The notes under the pieces: generated by a model
Told to the model about the DNA's origin: nothing
The model's input: only the letters and a program-made list of their open reading frames with translations
Databases searched by the model: none
NCBI RefSeq assembly: GCF_033118175.1
Contig: NC_083694.1
Span: 36,231,608-36,295,607 of the forward strand
DNA length: 64,000 bases
Direction of reading: 5' to 3'
Source: Dama dama
Lineage: Eukaryota; Chordata; Mammalia; Artiodactyla; Cervidae
Made by a program: the position numbers and the translations under genes
In this document: in pieces, positions 1-11,854 of the stretch
How positions within the stretch are numbered: the stretch's first letter is position 1
Layout: each line of letters starts with the position of its first letter

Positions 1-905
1 ATAATCACAGAAAACTAGCCAATCTGATCATAGGACCACAGCTTGTCTAACTCAGTGAAACTAAGCCATGCTGTAGGGGCCACCCAAGACGGTCGGGTCA
101 TGGTGGAGAGGTCTGACAGAATGTGGTCCACTAGAGAAGGGAATGGCAAACCACTTCAGTATTCTTGCCTTGAGAACCCCATGAACAGCATAAGAAGGCA
201 AAATGATAGGATACTGAAAGAGGAACTCCCCAGGTCAGTTGGTGCCCAATATGCTACTGGAGATCAATGGAGAAATAACTCCAGAAAGAATGAAGGGATG
301 GAGCCAAAGCAAAAACAATACCCAGTTGTGGATGGGACTGGTGACATAAGCAATATTGCAGAGGAACCTGGAATGTTAGGTCCATGAATCAAGGCAAATT
401 GGATGTGGTCAAACAGGAGATGGCAAGATTGAACGTCAGCATTTTAGGAATCAGCAAACTAAAATGGACTGGAATGAGTGAATTTAACTCAGATGACCAT
501 TATATCTACTACTGTGGGCAGGAATCCCTTAGAAGAAATGGCGTAGCCATCATGGTCAACAAAAGAGTCCTAAATGCAGTACTTGGATGCAGTCTCAAAA
601 ATGACAGAATGATCTCTGTTCATTTCCAAGGCAAACCATTCGATATCATGGTAATCAAGTCTATGCCCCAACCAGTAATGTTGAAGAAGCTGAAGTTGAA
701 CGGTTCTATGAAAACCTACCAGACCTTTTAGAACTAACACCCAAAAAAGATGTCCTTTTCATTATAGGGGACTGGAATGCAAAAGTGGGAAGTCAAGAAA
801 CACCTGGAGTAACAGGCAAATTTGGCCTTGGAGTACGGAATGAAGCAGGGCAAAGGCTAATAGAGTTTTGCCAAGAGAACGCACTGGTCATAGCATCCAT
901 CCATA
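1..905 (+). mobile_element. BovB (RTE LINE), 5' / endonuclease part
   Basis: The frame at 384-731 encodes part of the apurinic-type endonuclease domain (LDVVKQEMARLNVSILGISK, then LKWTGMSEFNSDDH), with stops and frame breaks after it. The front part, including the GAACCCCATGAACAG block, matches a second copy at 11,855-12,135. It ends abruptly near 905 and lacks the reverse-transcriptase half. The element is non-functional and may begin left of the window. Confidence 0.85.
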
Positions 906-1983
906 GTCCATTCTTTTATATGGTGTTAGGTGAAAGTAGGTTTTAATTTTCCCCATATAATGAGCCAATTTCCCCCAAATTATCTTTTTAACAATCCATT
1001 CTTTCTCTTATTGGGAGCAAAACAGATTTGTTTGTTTGTTTTTTTTTTAAGCTAACTGGCAGTTCTGCAGGGAATAGAGATTAGAAGTAGGGATGTCCAG
1101 GTAAGAAATACTGCCACAGTCCAGACAGAAATAAGAATGTGACCAAGACAGTAGTGTGACAGTTGCGGGTGGGAGTAGAGAGGAGCATCAGATTTGAGAG
1201 ATGTATCGGTGGTTGGAAATGTGGAATGAAGGAGAAAAAGGAGCCAGAAACAACTTCAGTTTTGAATCCAGCACATTCTGTGGCAAGAGGTGCCATTACT
1301 GAGATAAGGACAGGAGCATGAACAGGTTTTGAAGAGATGCCTATAGCTGCAGAAATGCTGAGGCTTCGGTGCCTGTAGACATATTTTGACCCTCACATTA
1401 TTTTAAATGTGTGTGTAATTAAATAACATTATTTGATAGCTGGGAGGTCTTATTTTTTTTTTTTTAAAGATCTACATTCAGCTTCTTTCAAAAGATCAGG
1501 ACAACTGTTACATCAAAACTACATTTCTGTCTGGCCTCAGTTGAATAGAACCCATCAACAGCTCCCACCACTTAATGTAGCAGGAGTTCCCCAACTCTCC
1601 ACAGTCTGAACTGGACCCTCATTCCAACAGACATTTGGGATTGGGATCCTGGTAAAAGCAGAGTGATGATGGCAAAAAAGCATGGATGCTTGCCATCAAA
1701 CAGACTTAATTTGAATCCAAGGTTCAGCCACTTACTTTACTGTTCTAAACCTTTATTTTCTTATCACAAAGCAGGGAGAACTCATCTTAATGGTTTCTTA
1801 GGAGAATTTAAAGAGAAAATGTACATAAAGCTCAATATTAATTGTTAGCAATCATTAGCTAGAAAAATATCCAAATAAAAATTGGAAATACAATTACAGA
1901 GCTGAGGAGAGAAACAGAACTATGAGCCGCTGATTGGAAAGGCATTGGTACACAGCTCTGTCTTACAATTCATGGCTTTTTTT
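906..1983. other. intergenic, no gene seen
   Basis: Unique-looking AT-rich sequence with two T runs. About 1,080-1,320 looks like a worn mammalian interspersed repeat that I cannot name. Short frames at 1,081-1,296 and 1,663-1,848 have no family resemblance. Confidence 0.5.
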
Positions 1984-2097
1984 GTTGTTGTTGCATCTCT
2001 GGGCATGTAGAATCTTAGTTCCTTGATTAGAGATCAAACCTGTGCCCCCTGCAGTGGAAGGGTGGAGTCTCAACCACTGGCCCACTAGGGAAGCCCT
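1984..2097 (-). mobile_element. CHR-type SINE
   Basis: Inverted tRNA-derived SINE. The head, reverse of GGGCTTCCCTAGTGGG, lies at the right end, and the box B-like GATCAAACC is visible near 2,031. Confidence 0.75.
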
Positions 2098-2630
2098 ATA
2101 ACTTTCTTCATGACTGGAAAGTCAGAACCTCCTCTCTACCACAACCCCATCTGCACTTCTTTAAATCCCTAAAACTTGACACATAGAAAGGATTTCATAA
2201 ATGTTTGCAGAAAAAAAGGAACAATGGGTGAAAGATCTATAAAAATAAACAAACAGGCATTTTCTTTCATTTGTAAAACAGAGGAAAACTGAAGTTACCA
2301 ACTTACCTAAGTTTATTCCTGTCAGCCCAGCTGCACATTTTCTGCAAATAAAAATGTTAACCAAGGCATACAGTTGCATTCTGTATTCCTAGCTCCCAGA
2401 AAAAGATTGTAAAAGGACACATACTTAGTCATGTTGGTTGCAAAATATATCTCTAATCCTCTCCAGTAAAATACTATTTGGACAGTATTTAAAAGAAGTG
2501 TTTATTATATGTAATAATACCAACAAAACCCAACCAAAGAATACAAAGACAAACAATTCTGATTTACTCTGGAAAACTTCAAAGAAAACATGGTTTGTGG
2601 GAATTGGTTTATCTTTTTCTGTGGTGACAA

Positions 2631-2674
2631 ATATATATATTACATATATATATATATATATATGTAATATATAT
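2631..2674. repeat. (TA)n perfect palindrome
   Basis: Alternating AT with TTACATAT on the left mirrored by ATATGTAA on the right, giving a nearly perfect inverted repeat of about 40 bp that could extrude a cruciform. Confidence 0.85.
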
Positions 2675-2689
2675 AGTTAACTTCTGAAT

Positions 2690-3292
2690 TCTCCATAGAA
2701 ACTTATGACTCTTGAGACAGTTAATTCCTAGGCAGGTTGATAAGAAGTCCAGGGCCCCCAAGGAGGAGAAAGGGGTCTGGGAGGTCTCAAGGAGACAGGG
2801 GTCTGGAATTCTCAACAAGAAGAAAAGGACAAAGGTGGTTGTTGTTGTTTTCTCTACATTCCTAGTCACATAAAAGGGTTTTTTTTTTAAGCCTGGAACT
2901 GATGATTACACAACAAACAACTCAGCTTAAACTCTGTACTAAGGATTATATAACAACAATGTAACCTGCTTGAGGACAGTTTCTCCTTCCTGAAAACCTT
3001 TTGGCTAATCCTGTTATCTTAAAATGTAAGTTATGGGAGTGGGTCTAGTAATATCTTTACAACCTTGAGCCATTCTTTTGATTTATTGTAATAACTAATT
3101 TAAAAAGTATATAACTCCCTTGCTAACACTAGTGAGGAGGGCACTCTCCGTCCCCCTTCTGATGTCTATGTCAGAAGCTTTCTCTGCCCCTTTTTCACTT
3201 TAATAAAACTCTGCTACACAAAAGTTCTTAAGTGATCAAGCCTGGTCCCTGGTCCCAAAGCTAAATCTTCTTCAGAGATCATGAATCCAACA
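2690..3292 (+). mobile_element. probable solo LTR (endogenous retrovirus, class II-like)
   Basis: Has LTR architecture: a TATA-like TATATAACTCCC near 3,110, a poly(A) signal AATAAA at 3,202-3,207, a C/T-rich R/U5-like tail and a CA terminus at 3,291-3,292. No internal viral genes flank it, so it is a solo LTR. The left border is uncertain; family assignment is tentative. Confidence 0.55.
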
Positions 3293-4551
3293 TTGTTCAC
3301 CATAAGCTATCACCCTGTAAACCACATGCTTCTGCTAAACACATTTTCCACACTTACTGTGAATTCATTTCTTCAGGATACCCTTGTCATTTGTTCTTTT
3401 CATAGTATGTAAAATTGAAGTTTTAAGTTTTCCCAGTGTCCTAATACCAGGATGTTACTGCATCCTGATCTCACTCTTTGCAGGTAAGGAAAATAATCAT
3501 ATTAAGTTTGAGAAAGTGTTAACCCTTATTAAAAAAAAAAAAACTTGGCTAAATTAAATTATAAAAAGTTTTAATATATTTTAGAATGTCATGAATTTTG
3601 GAAGCTAGAACATAAATTACGTGGCAACAACTAGGTCATCTTCTACTATAAATAAATATTTATTGCCAGCTAATTCCAAAGATTCATCTAAGTAACATAA
3701 ATATTGTAGGGTAGGTTCTTGAATGCTGAAAAACCCATATTATCCTTGAAAAGAAATGAGCATCGGAAGAGAAAATAAAGGGTGACTGGCAGGGAAAGGA
3801 CTGCTATGAAGGGTATCCTATCATCAGATGAAGGATCAGGCACCTGGTTCCAAATCACCTTTATTAAATGCAGATGTATATGAAATCTAATTGTTTACAC
3901 TCTCAACCAAAAGATCACTAGGGTCATTATTCCCAAGAAGCTAGATTCAAAGACACTTCGAACTGGAAGGGGATTATTGAGATCATCCAGTTTAGTTTGC
4001 TCGTTTTCCAAAAATGAAACTGAAGATCAGAAATGTGACTTGCTCTCAGTAGCCAGATCACGTGCTCCTTTTGAATCCCCTAACCTCAGCAGCAACTGCA
4101 CCAAGCATAAGTTATCCAGTAAATGTGCTAAATTTATATTCATGAAAAAAGGATGGGAAGGGTCATTCTCATGATGTTTATATTCTAGCTGTTCTTTTGG
4201 AAGAAGGTTTGCCAAAAGAAAGATTTCTAAAATAGGGAAAAGCAAGAATATGACATAGAATGTGTCACTGAGAAAAACCTTAAAAATTTTTTTATTGTGG
4301 AAATTTTTAAAAATTAATGAAAAGAGAATACAATGTATGTCTATGTATCCATCACCACCTTAAATAATTATTGACATTCTGCCATTCTTATTACAATATG
4401 TATTGTTTTTTTTTTTCTTTTGCTTTGTTTGGCTAGAATATTTTTAAAGCAACACTGAGACATTGTATCATTCTATTTATAAGTATTTCTATATGTATCT
4501 ATAACAGATGAGGATTTTTGAACAACATAACCACAACTGAAACAGAAAGCG
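3293..4551. other. intergenic with MIR3-like remnant
   Basis: AT-rich and gene-free. About 3,965-4,090 looks like a MIR-class SINE (AAATGAAACTGAAGATCAGA-type core). About 4,270-4,400 is an old repeat remnant of unresolved class. Confidence 0.45.
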
Positions 4552-4890
4552 GCTTCCTTGGTGGCTCATTGTTAAAGAATCCACCTGCCAACGCAGGAGA
4601 CACGGATATGATCCCTAGTCTGGGAAGATCCCATATGCCACAGAGCAACTAAGCCCCTGTGCCACAACTATTGGGTCTGGGCTCTAGAGCCCAGGAACTG
4701 CAATTACTGAAGCCCATGTGCCCTAGAGCCCATACTCTGCAAAAAGAGAAGCCACTGCAATGAGAAGCCCTCATATAGCAACTAGAGAGTAGCCCCCACT
4801 CTCTGCAACTAGAGAAAAGCCCTTGAAGCAATGAAGACCCAGTGCAGCCAAAAATAAATAAATAAATAAATTTTTTTTTTTTTTTTTTAA
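4552..4890 (+). mobile_element. CHR-type SINE, long form, with (AAAT)n tail
   Basis: Starts GGCTTCCTTGGTGGCTCA, runs through the CTAGAGCCCA repeats and ends AGCCAAAAATAAATAAATAA followed by a T run. tRNA-derived head plus family-specific body. Confidence 0.8.
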
Positions 4891-4943
4891 GAAAAGAAAC
4901 AGGAGAGAAGGGGGCAAGGAACAACCTTTAAAAGAATGACATA

Positions 4944-5174
4944 AAAATGCATGCATGCAGGCTAAGTCACTTCAGTCATGTCGGACTCTTTGCAACCCTA
5001 TGGCCTACAGCCCGCCAGACTCCTCTGTCCCTGGGATTCTCCAGGCAAGAATACTTACGTGGGTTGCCATGCCCTCTTCCAGGGGATCTTCCCAACCCAG
5101 GAATCAAACTGGAATCTCCTGCGGTTCCTGCACTGCAGGCAGATTCATTACCCCTGAGCCACCAGGGAAGCCCG
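4944..5174 (-). mobile_element. Bov-tA SINE
   Basis: Reverse copy ending GAGCCACCAGGGAAGCCC, the complement of the tRNA-like head. The BovB-derived part (TCAGTCATGTCGGACTC) is at the left. Confidence 0.88.
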
Positions 5175-5175
5175 A

Positions 5176-5610
5176 CATAAACACAGGACATGAAAAAAAC
5201 TGGTTAGAACCAACTAGGTCCAAAATGGCAGAAAATCTGACTTGCAGTGGACCTTGAGCCTCATTATAAATTCATTATAATACATTAGCATAAGTTAAGT
5301 GACACACCCACCATTGCCAAGACATTCCAAGTATAACCATCAGAGATCAAAAAACGGGTGATTTAAAAAAAAAAAATGCATGGCAGCCCAATTCCTGTAA
5401 ATCTCTGCCCCTTCCCCAAAACAGTTGGAATAACCCTCCCATCATTAACCTATGAAATTACCCAGTCCATAAAAACTAACAAAGCCATATTTCGAGACTT
5501 CTCACTTTCTGAGATGGCCCACACTCTATGGAGTGTGTTTCTCTCTAAATAAATCCATTTCTTACTTATCACTTAGTCTCTCACTGAATTCTTTCTGCAA
5601 TGAGACATCA
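5176..5610 (+). mobile_element. probable solo LTR (endogenous retrovirus, class I-like)
   Basis: Poly(A) signal AATAAA at 5,548-5,553, preceded by a small hairpin (ACACTC...GAGTGT, near 5,521-5,536). A U5-like tail ends in a CA near 5,610. No adjacent retroviral genes. Borders approximate, class assigned by pattern only. Confidence 0.5.
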
Positions 5611-7193
5611 ACTGAGCTTTAAGTAGTGAAACCAGGTGTGTGATCTCAGTTAAAAAACCATGGGTTCAGGTCCCAATTTGAATTGCATGGTTTCACAGTA
5701 ATATTATCATACCCCTTAAAATTAACAATAAACCCTTAAAAGGCTAACATCTAGTTGAGGAGAAATTTAGCTGTATGGAAGTTTTCAAGAATGAATCAAG
5801 ATTGCAAGTCTTTCAATAAGGCTTGATAAGCTTTCAATAAGGCTAAGAATTCAGAAGAAAAGAACTTCAAAACTAAAGACTGCAATCTCATTTTTTTTTT
5901 CTTGTACTGCTCTGCAAATATAAATCTGGACACTCAGATTCCAGAAGAAGATAAAAATAGTCTATGAATCAAAACCATTAATCATATCCTGTTATTTTTA
6001 GTTATGCTTCTTCCTGATATTTTAACTCAAAATCAGTTTAATATGTTTAATCACACTTTTATTTCAGGGAAAAAATATTTTAGGTTGAGGTGGAAAATTC
6101 TGACCAAAAGATACATTGAAAGCTAAATCAGGGTGGTTGTCAGACTCTGTATCCACGACCTTGGATGAAGTGTTACTTAGTCACTTGGAAAGTCTTGTAT
6201 TAATAATCTGTCCTATGACTCAACTATCTGCCTCAGAGAGAGAGCACAAAACACCCTCAAAATATTCACACCTAGAAATGTAAAAATGTCACAAAAAATT
6301 AATGGTAATTGGGTGAGAGGTCACAATACCGTCCATACTAAAAGCAGAGCTAATAACAGAAATTTTGAGATAGCTTGTAAAAAAAAAAAAAACTTTGGCT
6401 CTGAGTAAACTTTAGAGCCAAAGTATCAGCATTTTACTTCCGTTGGAAGACCCCTCCATCCACAGAAGGTGCTCAAGAATACCTGCTGACTGGGTTTAAC
6501 ACTGGAACCAAACTTTTTCAACATAGTAACTATTAAATTCCTGATTATGTAAAACGCAACTGATATGTGTTACTTCACATTCTAGAGCCAAGTAGGAGAA
6601 AAGTTTTTTCTCATACATGTTTCGCTCTGCACTCAGCACTTTTTCTGCTGTCCCCAATGTATACATTCATATTCAGGGTTCGTGCTGAATTTGCATCTGT
6701 GTGGATGGAGACTGAAGCATCTCTACTTCAACCCCACTCCCAAATTTCAGGAAAGTCAGAGGACTGTCCACGGGGTAGGTGATAATGGGGGCATTTTCTG
6801 GACACTGATATGAAGGTACCTGTCAACATTTATTTTTACACTAATTCTTCTGGATAGAAAGTCTACTCAGTAAGAATGTCAGACCTCTCCAGACAATTCT
6901 GCTTCATCTTTTCCTGACCTAGAATTCACTAGACCTAAGTAGACTTTACATTATCATGTATGCTTCTAATCACATACCAGCTTATATATAAACAGATTCC
7001 ATCAGCCCACCTATCAGTCTGGCAGCACACCTTTACTCCCAACAGTAATATGAATAAAACAATAATAGCACTTGGCCTCTCTCTGAAGCTGTAGGCTGAA
7101 TTTTGCAGGAGGGATGATATGGGCAAAACAATTTATATTACCCAGAGCCAAAATCAAACCAACCAACCAACCAACAAGAACTGATATGGCTTG
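5611..7193. other. intergenic, no gene seen
   Basis: AT-rich sequence with A runs near 6,380. An (AACC)n microsatellite lies near 7,156-7,175. The frame at 6,567-6,782 shows no recognisable domain. Confidence 0.5.
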
Positions 7194-7442
7194 GGCTTCC
7201 CTGGTGGGGCGGTCTCACATGCTGTGGAGCAACTCAGCCCATGTGCCACAACTACTGAGCCTGTGCTCTAGAGTCCAGGAGCTGCAACTACTAAAGCCCA
7301 TGAACTCTAGAGCCTGTGCTCTACAATAAGAGAAACCACCACGATGAAGACTAGTCCCCGCTCGCTGCAACTAGAAAAAGTCTGCACACAGCAACGAAGG
7401 CCAAGCACAGCCAAAAACAACTAACTGAATAAATTTTTTTAA
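7194..7442 (+). mobile_element. CHR-type SINE, long form
   Basis: GGGCTTCCCTGGTGGG head, CTCTAGAG body repeats and an AATAAATTTTTTT end. The head is shortened by a deletion around 7,205. Confidence 0.8.
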
Positions 7443-7747
7443 AAAACTGATGTGGCTTGACTAAGGTTTTCTTATTACAGCTATGCTCCTTTCTCAGTCA
7501 TCTTTGTGAATAGGAATAATGCCTTCGGTATATTTGCTTTCTTAGAACACTACATCAGAATCACAGAAATAATTTTTTAAAAACATGAATCCCCAGGAAC
7601 CCCCAGCCCTTTATCACAAATCCCAAAGTGTGAGACCCAAGAATTTGTGATCTTAAGTTCCTCAGATGCTTTTTCTGTGACCAGCACCAAGAGTGTGTGA
7701 GAATCACGGCCCAGAATATCACTCTATATACAGTTACTTTATATAAT

Positions 7748-7893
7748 TTTTTTTTAACATTTATTTGGCTACGCTGGGTCTTAATTGTGGCATGTGGTAT
7801 CTAGTTCCCTGACTAGGGATCAAACCCAGGTCCCAGGTCCCAGGTTCCCTGCATTGTGAGGGTGGAGTCTTAGCCACTGGACCACCAGGGCTA
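7748..7893 (-). mobile_element. CHR-type SINE
   Basis: Inverted copy with GATCAAACCCAGG and CCACTGGACCACCAGGG. Contains a small internal tandem (CAGGTCC x2-3 near 7,826-7,846). Confidence 0.8.
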
Positions 7894-7910
7894 TAAACAC
7901 CCTACAAATG

Positions 7911-7913
<3 letters not shown>

Positions 7914-7953
<40 letters not shown>
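7914..7953 (+). repeat. (AC)n microsatellite
   Basis: About 19 uninterrupted AC units; likely polymorphic in length. Confidence 0.95.
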
Positions 7954-7957
<4 letters not shown>

Positions 7958-8344
7958 TGTATTTGATGAATGAATAAGTCAGGATTGTGGAAATCAGCAA
8001 CTCTCTGAGTTCTAACCACACCCAAGATCTACTGGTCTAGTCTCTCTTTTTTTTTTTTACATGTATGATTTCATTTAACTTTCCTAAAGAACCTTTGATC
8101 TCATCCCTCTTGTACAGATAAGGTCTAGTCTCTTCTATCTTGCAACTTGTATTGTATGACCTAGACAGATGCTGACTGAATTCTGATCTGTGTGACCTCA
8201 CCCCATTCCACCCCAAGCAGCCACCAACAATCCTACTCAGCCAAAAAACAGCGATAAGAAAACTGCATTATTTTTACCCCTCGAATGGTAAATAGACTGA
8301 AATCATAAACCCTGGCCTCACAGAAATACCTCCTGACATTCAAC

Positions 8345-9921
8345 AAAAGATCTTCATGACCCAGATAATCACAATGGTGTGATCACTCACCTAAAGCCAG
8401 ACATCCTGAAATGTGAAGTCAAGTGGGCCTTAGGAAGCATCACTACAAACAAAGCTAGTGGATGTGATGGAATTTAAGTTGAGCTATTTCAAATCCTCAA
8501 AGATGATGCTGTGAAAGTGCTGCACTCAATATGCTAGCAAATTTGGAAAACTCAGCAGTGGCCACTGGACTGGAAAAGATCCATTTTCATTCCAATCCCT
8601 AAGAAAGGCAATCCCAAAGAATGCTCAAACTACCATACAGTTGCACTCATCTCACACGCTAGTAAAGTAATGCTCAAAATTCTCCAAGCCAGACTTCAGC
8701 AATACATGAACTGTGAACTTCCAGATGTTCAAGCTGGTTTTAGAAAAGGCAGAGGAACCAGAGATCAAATTGCCAACATCCACTGGATCATCGAAAAAGC
8801 AAGAGAGTTCCAGAAAAACATCTATTTCTGTTTTATTGACTACACCAAAGCCTTCAACTGTGTGGATCACAATAAACTGTGGAAAATTCTGAAGGAGTTG
8901 GGAAAACCAGACCACCTGACCTGCCTCTTGAGAAACCTTTATGCAGGTCAGGAAGCAACAGTTAGAACTGGACCTGGAACAACAGACTGTTTCCAAATAG
9001 GAAAAGGAGTATGTCAAGGCTGTATATTGTCACCCTGCTCATTTAACTTATGTGGAGGGTACATCATGAGAAACGCTGGGCTGGAAGAAGGATAAGCAGG
9101 AATTAAGATTGCCGGGAGAAGTATCAATAACCTCAGATAAGCAGATGACACCACCCTTATGGCAGAAAGTGAAGAGGAACTAAAAAGGCTCTTGATGAAA
9201 GTGTAAGAGGAGAGTGAAAAAGTTGGCTTAAAGCTCAACAGTCAGAAAACTAAGATCATGGCATCTGGTCCCAGCACCTCATTGGAAATAGATGGGGAGA
9301 CAGTGGAAACAGTGTCAGACTTTAGTTTTGGGGCTCCAAAATCACTGCAGATGGTGACTGCAGCCATGAAATTAAAAGACGCTTATTCCTTGGAAGGAAA
9401 GTTATGACCAACCTAGACAGCATATTAAAAAGCAGAGACATTACTTTGTCAACAAAGGTCCATCTGGTCAAGGCTATGGTTTTTCCAGTGGTCATGTATG
9501 GATGTGAGAGTTGGACTGTGAAAAAAGCTGAGTGCTGAAAAATTGAGGCTTTTGAACTGTGGTGTTGGAGAAGACTCCTGAGAGTCCCTTGGACTTCAAG
9601 GAGATCCAACCAGTCCATTCTGAAGGAGATAAGTCCTGGGTGTTCATTGGAAGGACTGATGCTGAAGCTGAAACTCCAATACTTTGGCCACCTCATGTGA
9701 AGAGTTGACTCGTTGGAAAAGACCCTGATGCTTGGAGGGATTGGGGGCAGGAGGAGAAGGGGATGACAGAGGATGAGATGGCTGGATGGCATCACTGACT
9801 CAATGGGCATGAGTCTGAGTGAACTCTGGGAGTTTGTGATGGACAGGTAGGCCTGGCGTGCTGCGATTCATGGGGTCACAAAGAGTCGGACACGACTGAG
9901 AGACTGAACTGAACTGAACTT
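8345..9921 (+). mobile_element. BovB LINE, 5'-truncated, RT and 3' end
   Basis: The longest open stretch (8,670-9,095) carries the reverse-transcriptase region, with AGFRKGRGTRDQIA and the domain A block FIDYTKAFN (family form ends AFD). The YADD catalytic box is broken: the Tyr codon is TAA at 9,138-9,140. Further stops follow. It ends in the family 3' terminus (ACTGAACTGAACTGAAC). Long antisense frames (9,322-9,810) are shadows of this copy. Confidence 0.93.
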
Positions 9922-10827
9922 ATTGGTTATCTACTATAGACTGTATATGTGGCAGGCACAGTAGAGGATACAGAATGATTACAAGACTTGATACTTAACC
10001 TTGAATATTCAAGCTGATAAGACAGAAGAATGTGTCACATCCTGTGCTGGGAGCCTTTTGATATCATCTTATTCATTCCTCAGAGCAATTCTACGGGGGA
10101 GAAAAGTGTTATCATCTCTAGGTTACAGGTAAAGAAGTTGAGGCTTAAAGAGGTTAAATACCATCTCACAATTATTTACTGAGAGCATTTGTATTTGAAT
10201 TTCTCTTCTTTCTGACACTAGAATTGAAGTTATAGACCCTAAACTACTATATATTGTTCAGTGGAGATTACTATCCATTCCATGTTATCCACTCCAGAAG
10301 TATGTAATAAGCATTTACTACATACCAGGTCCTGGCATAGAGGCAGATACACAGGATCTCTGTCTTCATACAGTTTCTAGTTTAACTGGAAAAGGAGGTA
10401 TTTAACAGTAAATGCAGTAAATCCTATTATAAGGGAGAACTACAGGATGTTATTCAGGAGCGGATAACCAGGAGCTTATTTTGGTCTAAGGATTCAGGAA
10501 GTAGCCAAATCCTTCTAAAGTCAGGAACTTCACTTCCCAGCTGCAGGATCTGGGGAGAATTACACTTCCTTATTTGCAAAATAATGACAATAACACCAGT
10601 TACAGATTTTGTGAAGGTTAAGAGATACAGTGTATGTAAAGCACAGAACCGGACAAAAAGTAACCACTCAATAATCATTAATTAACAGCTATTTAAAATT
10701 TTCATTCATATTTAAGAATACACAAAAGCAGGGGTAAAACAGAGAAAAGAGCAGTAGGAGAAGGAAAATGCAGGGCAAAGGCCCTAAGGCAAGAGGGGCA
10801 AAGTATCACATAACTTTAAGATCCAGT
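9922..10827. other. intergenic with two MIR copies
   Basis: About 10,030-10,240 is a MIR in reverse and about 10,548-10,685 a MIR forward, recognised from the core AAAATAATGACAATAAC and the AGAGGTTAAAT block. No gene. Confidence 0.6.
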
Positions 10828-11022
10828 CCTGGAGCAGGTCCCCAACCTTTTTGGCAGCAGGGACTGGTTTCATGGAAGACAATTCTTCCACGGGCCTGGG
10901 GAAGGTGGATGGTTTCAGGATGATTCAAGTGCATTACATTTATTATGTACTTTATTTCTATTATTATTACATCAGCTCTACCTCAGATCATCAGGCCTTA
11001 GATCCCAGAAGCTGGGGTCCCC
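10828..11022. mobile_element. MER1-type (hAT-Charlie) DNA transposon fragment
   Basis: Begins GGTCCCCAACCTTTTTGGC and continues with GGACTGGTTTCATGGAAGAC and GGATGATTCAAGTGCATTAC, the characteristic end of MER1/Charlie3-like elements. Non-autonomous. Confidence 0.7.
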
Positions 11023-11220
11023 TGCTGTTGAGAGCTCTGCCAGAGAAAGCTGGACAGGCAGGTGGGGACCACATCAAGCCTTCAGGTAAAGATGTTTATC
11101 TTTGTACAAAGGCAACTGAAGCACCTAGAGGAATTTAAGAAGAGACTTGTTGAGATTCAAATTTTAAAAGGCAACTCCAAGGGAAAGTAGAGAGAATTTG
11201 TTTCATTATACATATATATA

Positions 11221-11440
11221 TAGGCTTCCCTGGTGGCTCAGTGGTAAAGAATCTGCCTGCCAATGCAAGAGACTCAGATTCTATCCCTGGTCCAGGAAGA
11301 TTCCCCTGGAGAAGGAAATGGCAACCCACTGAAGTATTCTTGCCTGGGAAATCCCATGGACAGAGGAGGCTATCTGGTGGGCTACAGTCTGTGGGGTCAC
11401 AAAGAGTGAGACAAGTCTTAGCAATTGAACAACAACTATA
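11221..11440 (+). mobile_element. Bov-tA SINE
   Basis: Full-length-looking: GGCTTCCCTGGTGGCTCAGT head, GGCAACCCACTGAAGTATTC body and a CAACAAC tail. Preceded by a short (TA)n. Confidence 0.93.
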
Positions 11441-11595
11441 TATGCATGCGTGTGTGTAATAATTTCCAATTAGTTTGCACACGCAGCTTTAGTAATTTCA
11501 GTGATGAGTGTGTTACCTTGATTGTGGTAATAGTTTCACAGGTATATACATAAGTCAAATTTTATCAACTTTTACACTTTAAATATATGCAGTAT

Positions 11596-11817
11596 GTCCA
11601 TGTGTGCTAAGTCACTTCAGCCGTATCCGACTCTTTGCGACCCTATGGACTGTAGCTTGCCAGCCTCCTCTGTCCATGGGATTCTCCAGGCAAGAATACT
11701 GGAATGGGTTGCCATGACCTTCTCCAGAGGATCTTCCCTACCAAGGGATTGAACCCATGTCTCGTATGTCTCCTGCATTGACAGGTGTGTTCTTTACCAC
11801 TGGCACCACCTGGGAAG
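11596..11817 (-). mobile_element. Bov-tA SINE
   Basis: Reverse copy (GTGCTAAGTCACTTCAG...ACCACCTGGGAAG). With the + copy at 11,221-11,440 it forms an inverted pair spaced about 155 bp apart. Confidence 0.9.
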
Positions 11818-11854
11818 AATACGCAGTATATTTTATGTCAAATATACCTTTCAC

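Noticed and set aside
7914..7953. regular repeats as CRISPR-like array
   Set aside because: Plain dinucleotide microsatellite; no repeat-spacer structure anywhere in the window.
9322..9810. 162-codon frame on the - strand
   Set aside because: Lies entirely antisense to a BovB LINE (8,345-9,921). Similar antisense frames recur at 39,829-40,389, 58,556-59,074 and 16,616-16,885, so it is a shadow of the element.
11221..11300. tRNA-like sequence with box A/B in the SINE heads
   Set aside because: Part of Bov-tA/CHR retroposons, too diverged and without a tRNA acceptor stem, so not a tRNA gene. The same holds for all other SINE heads.
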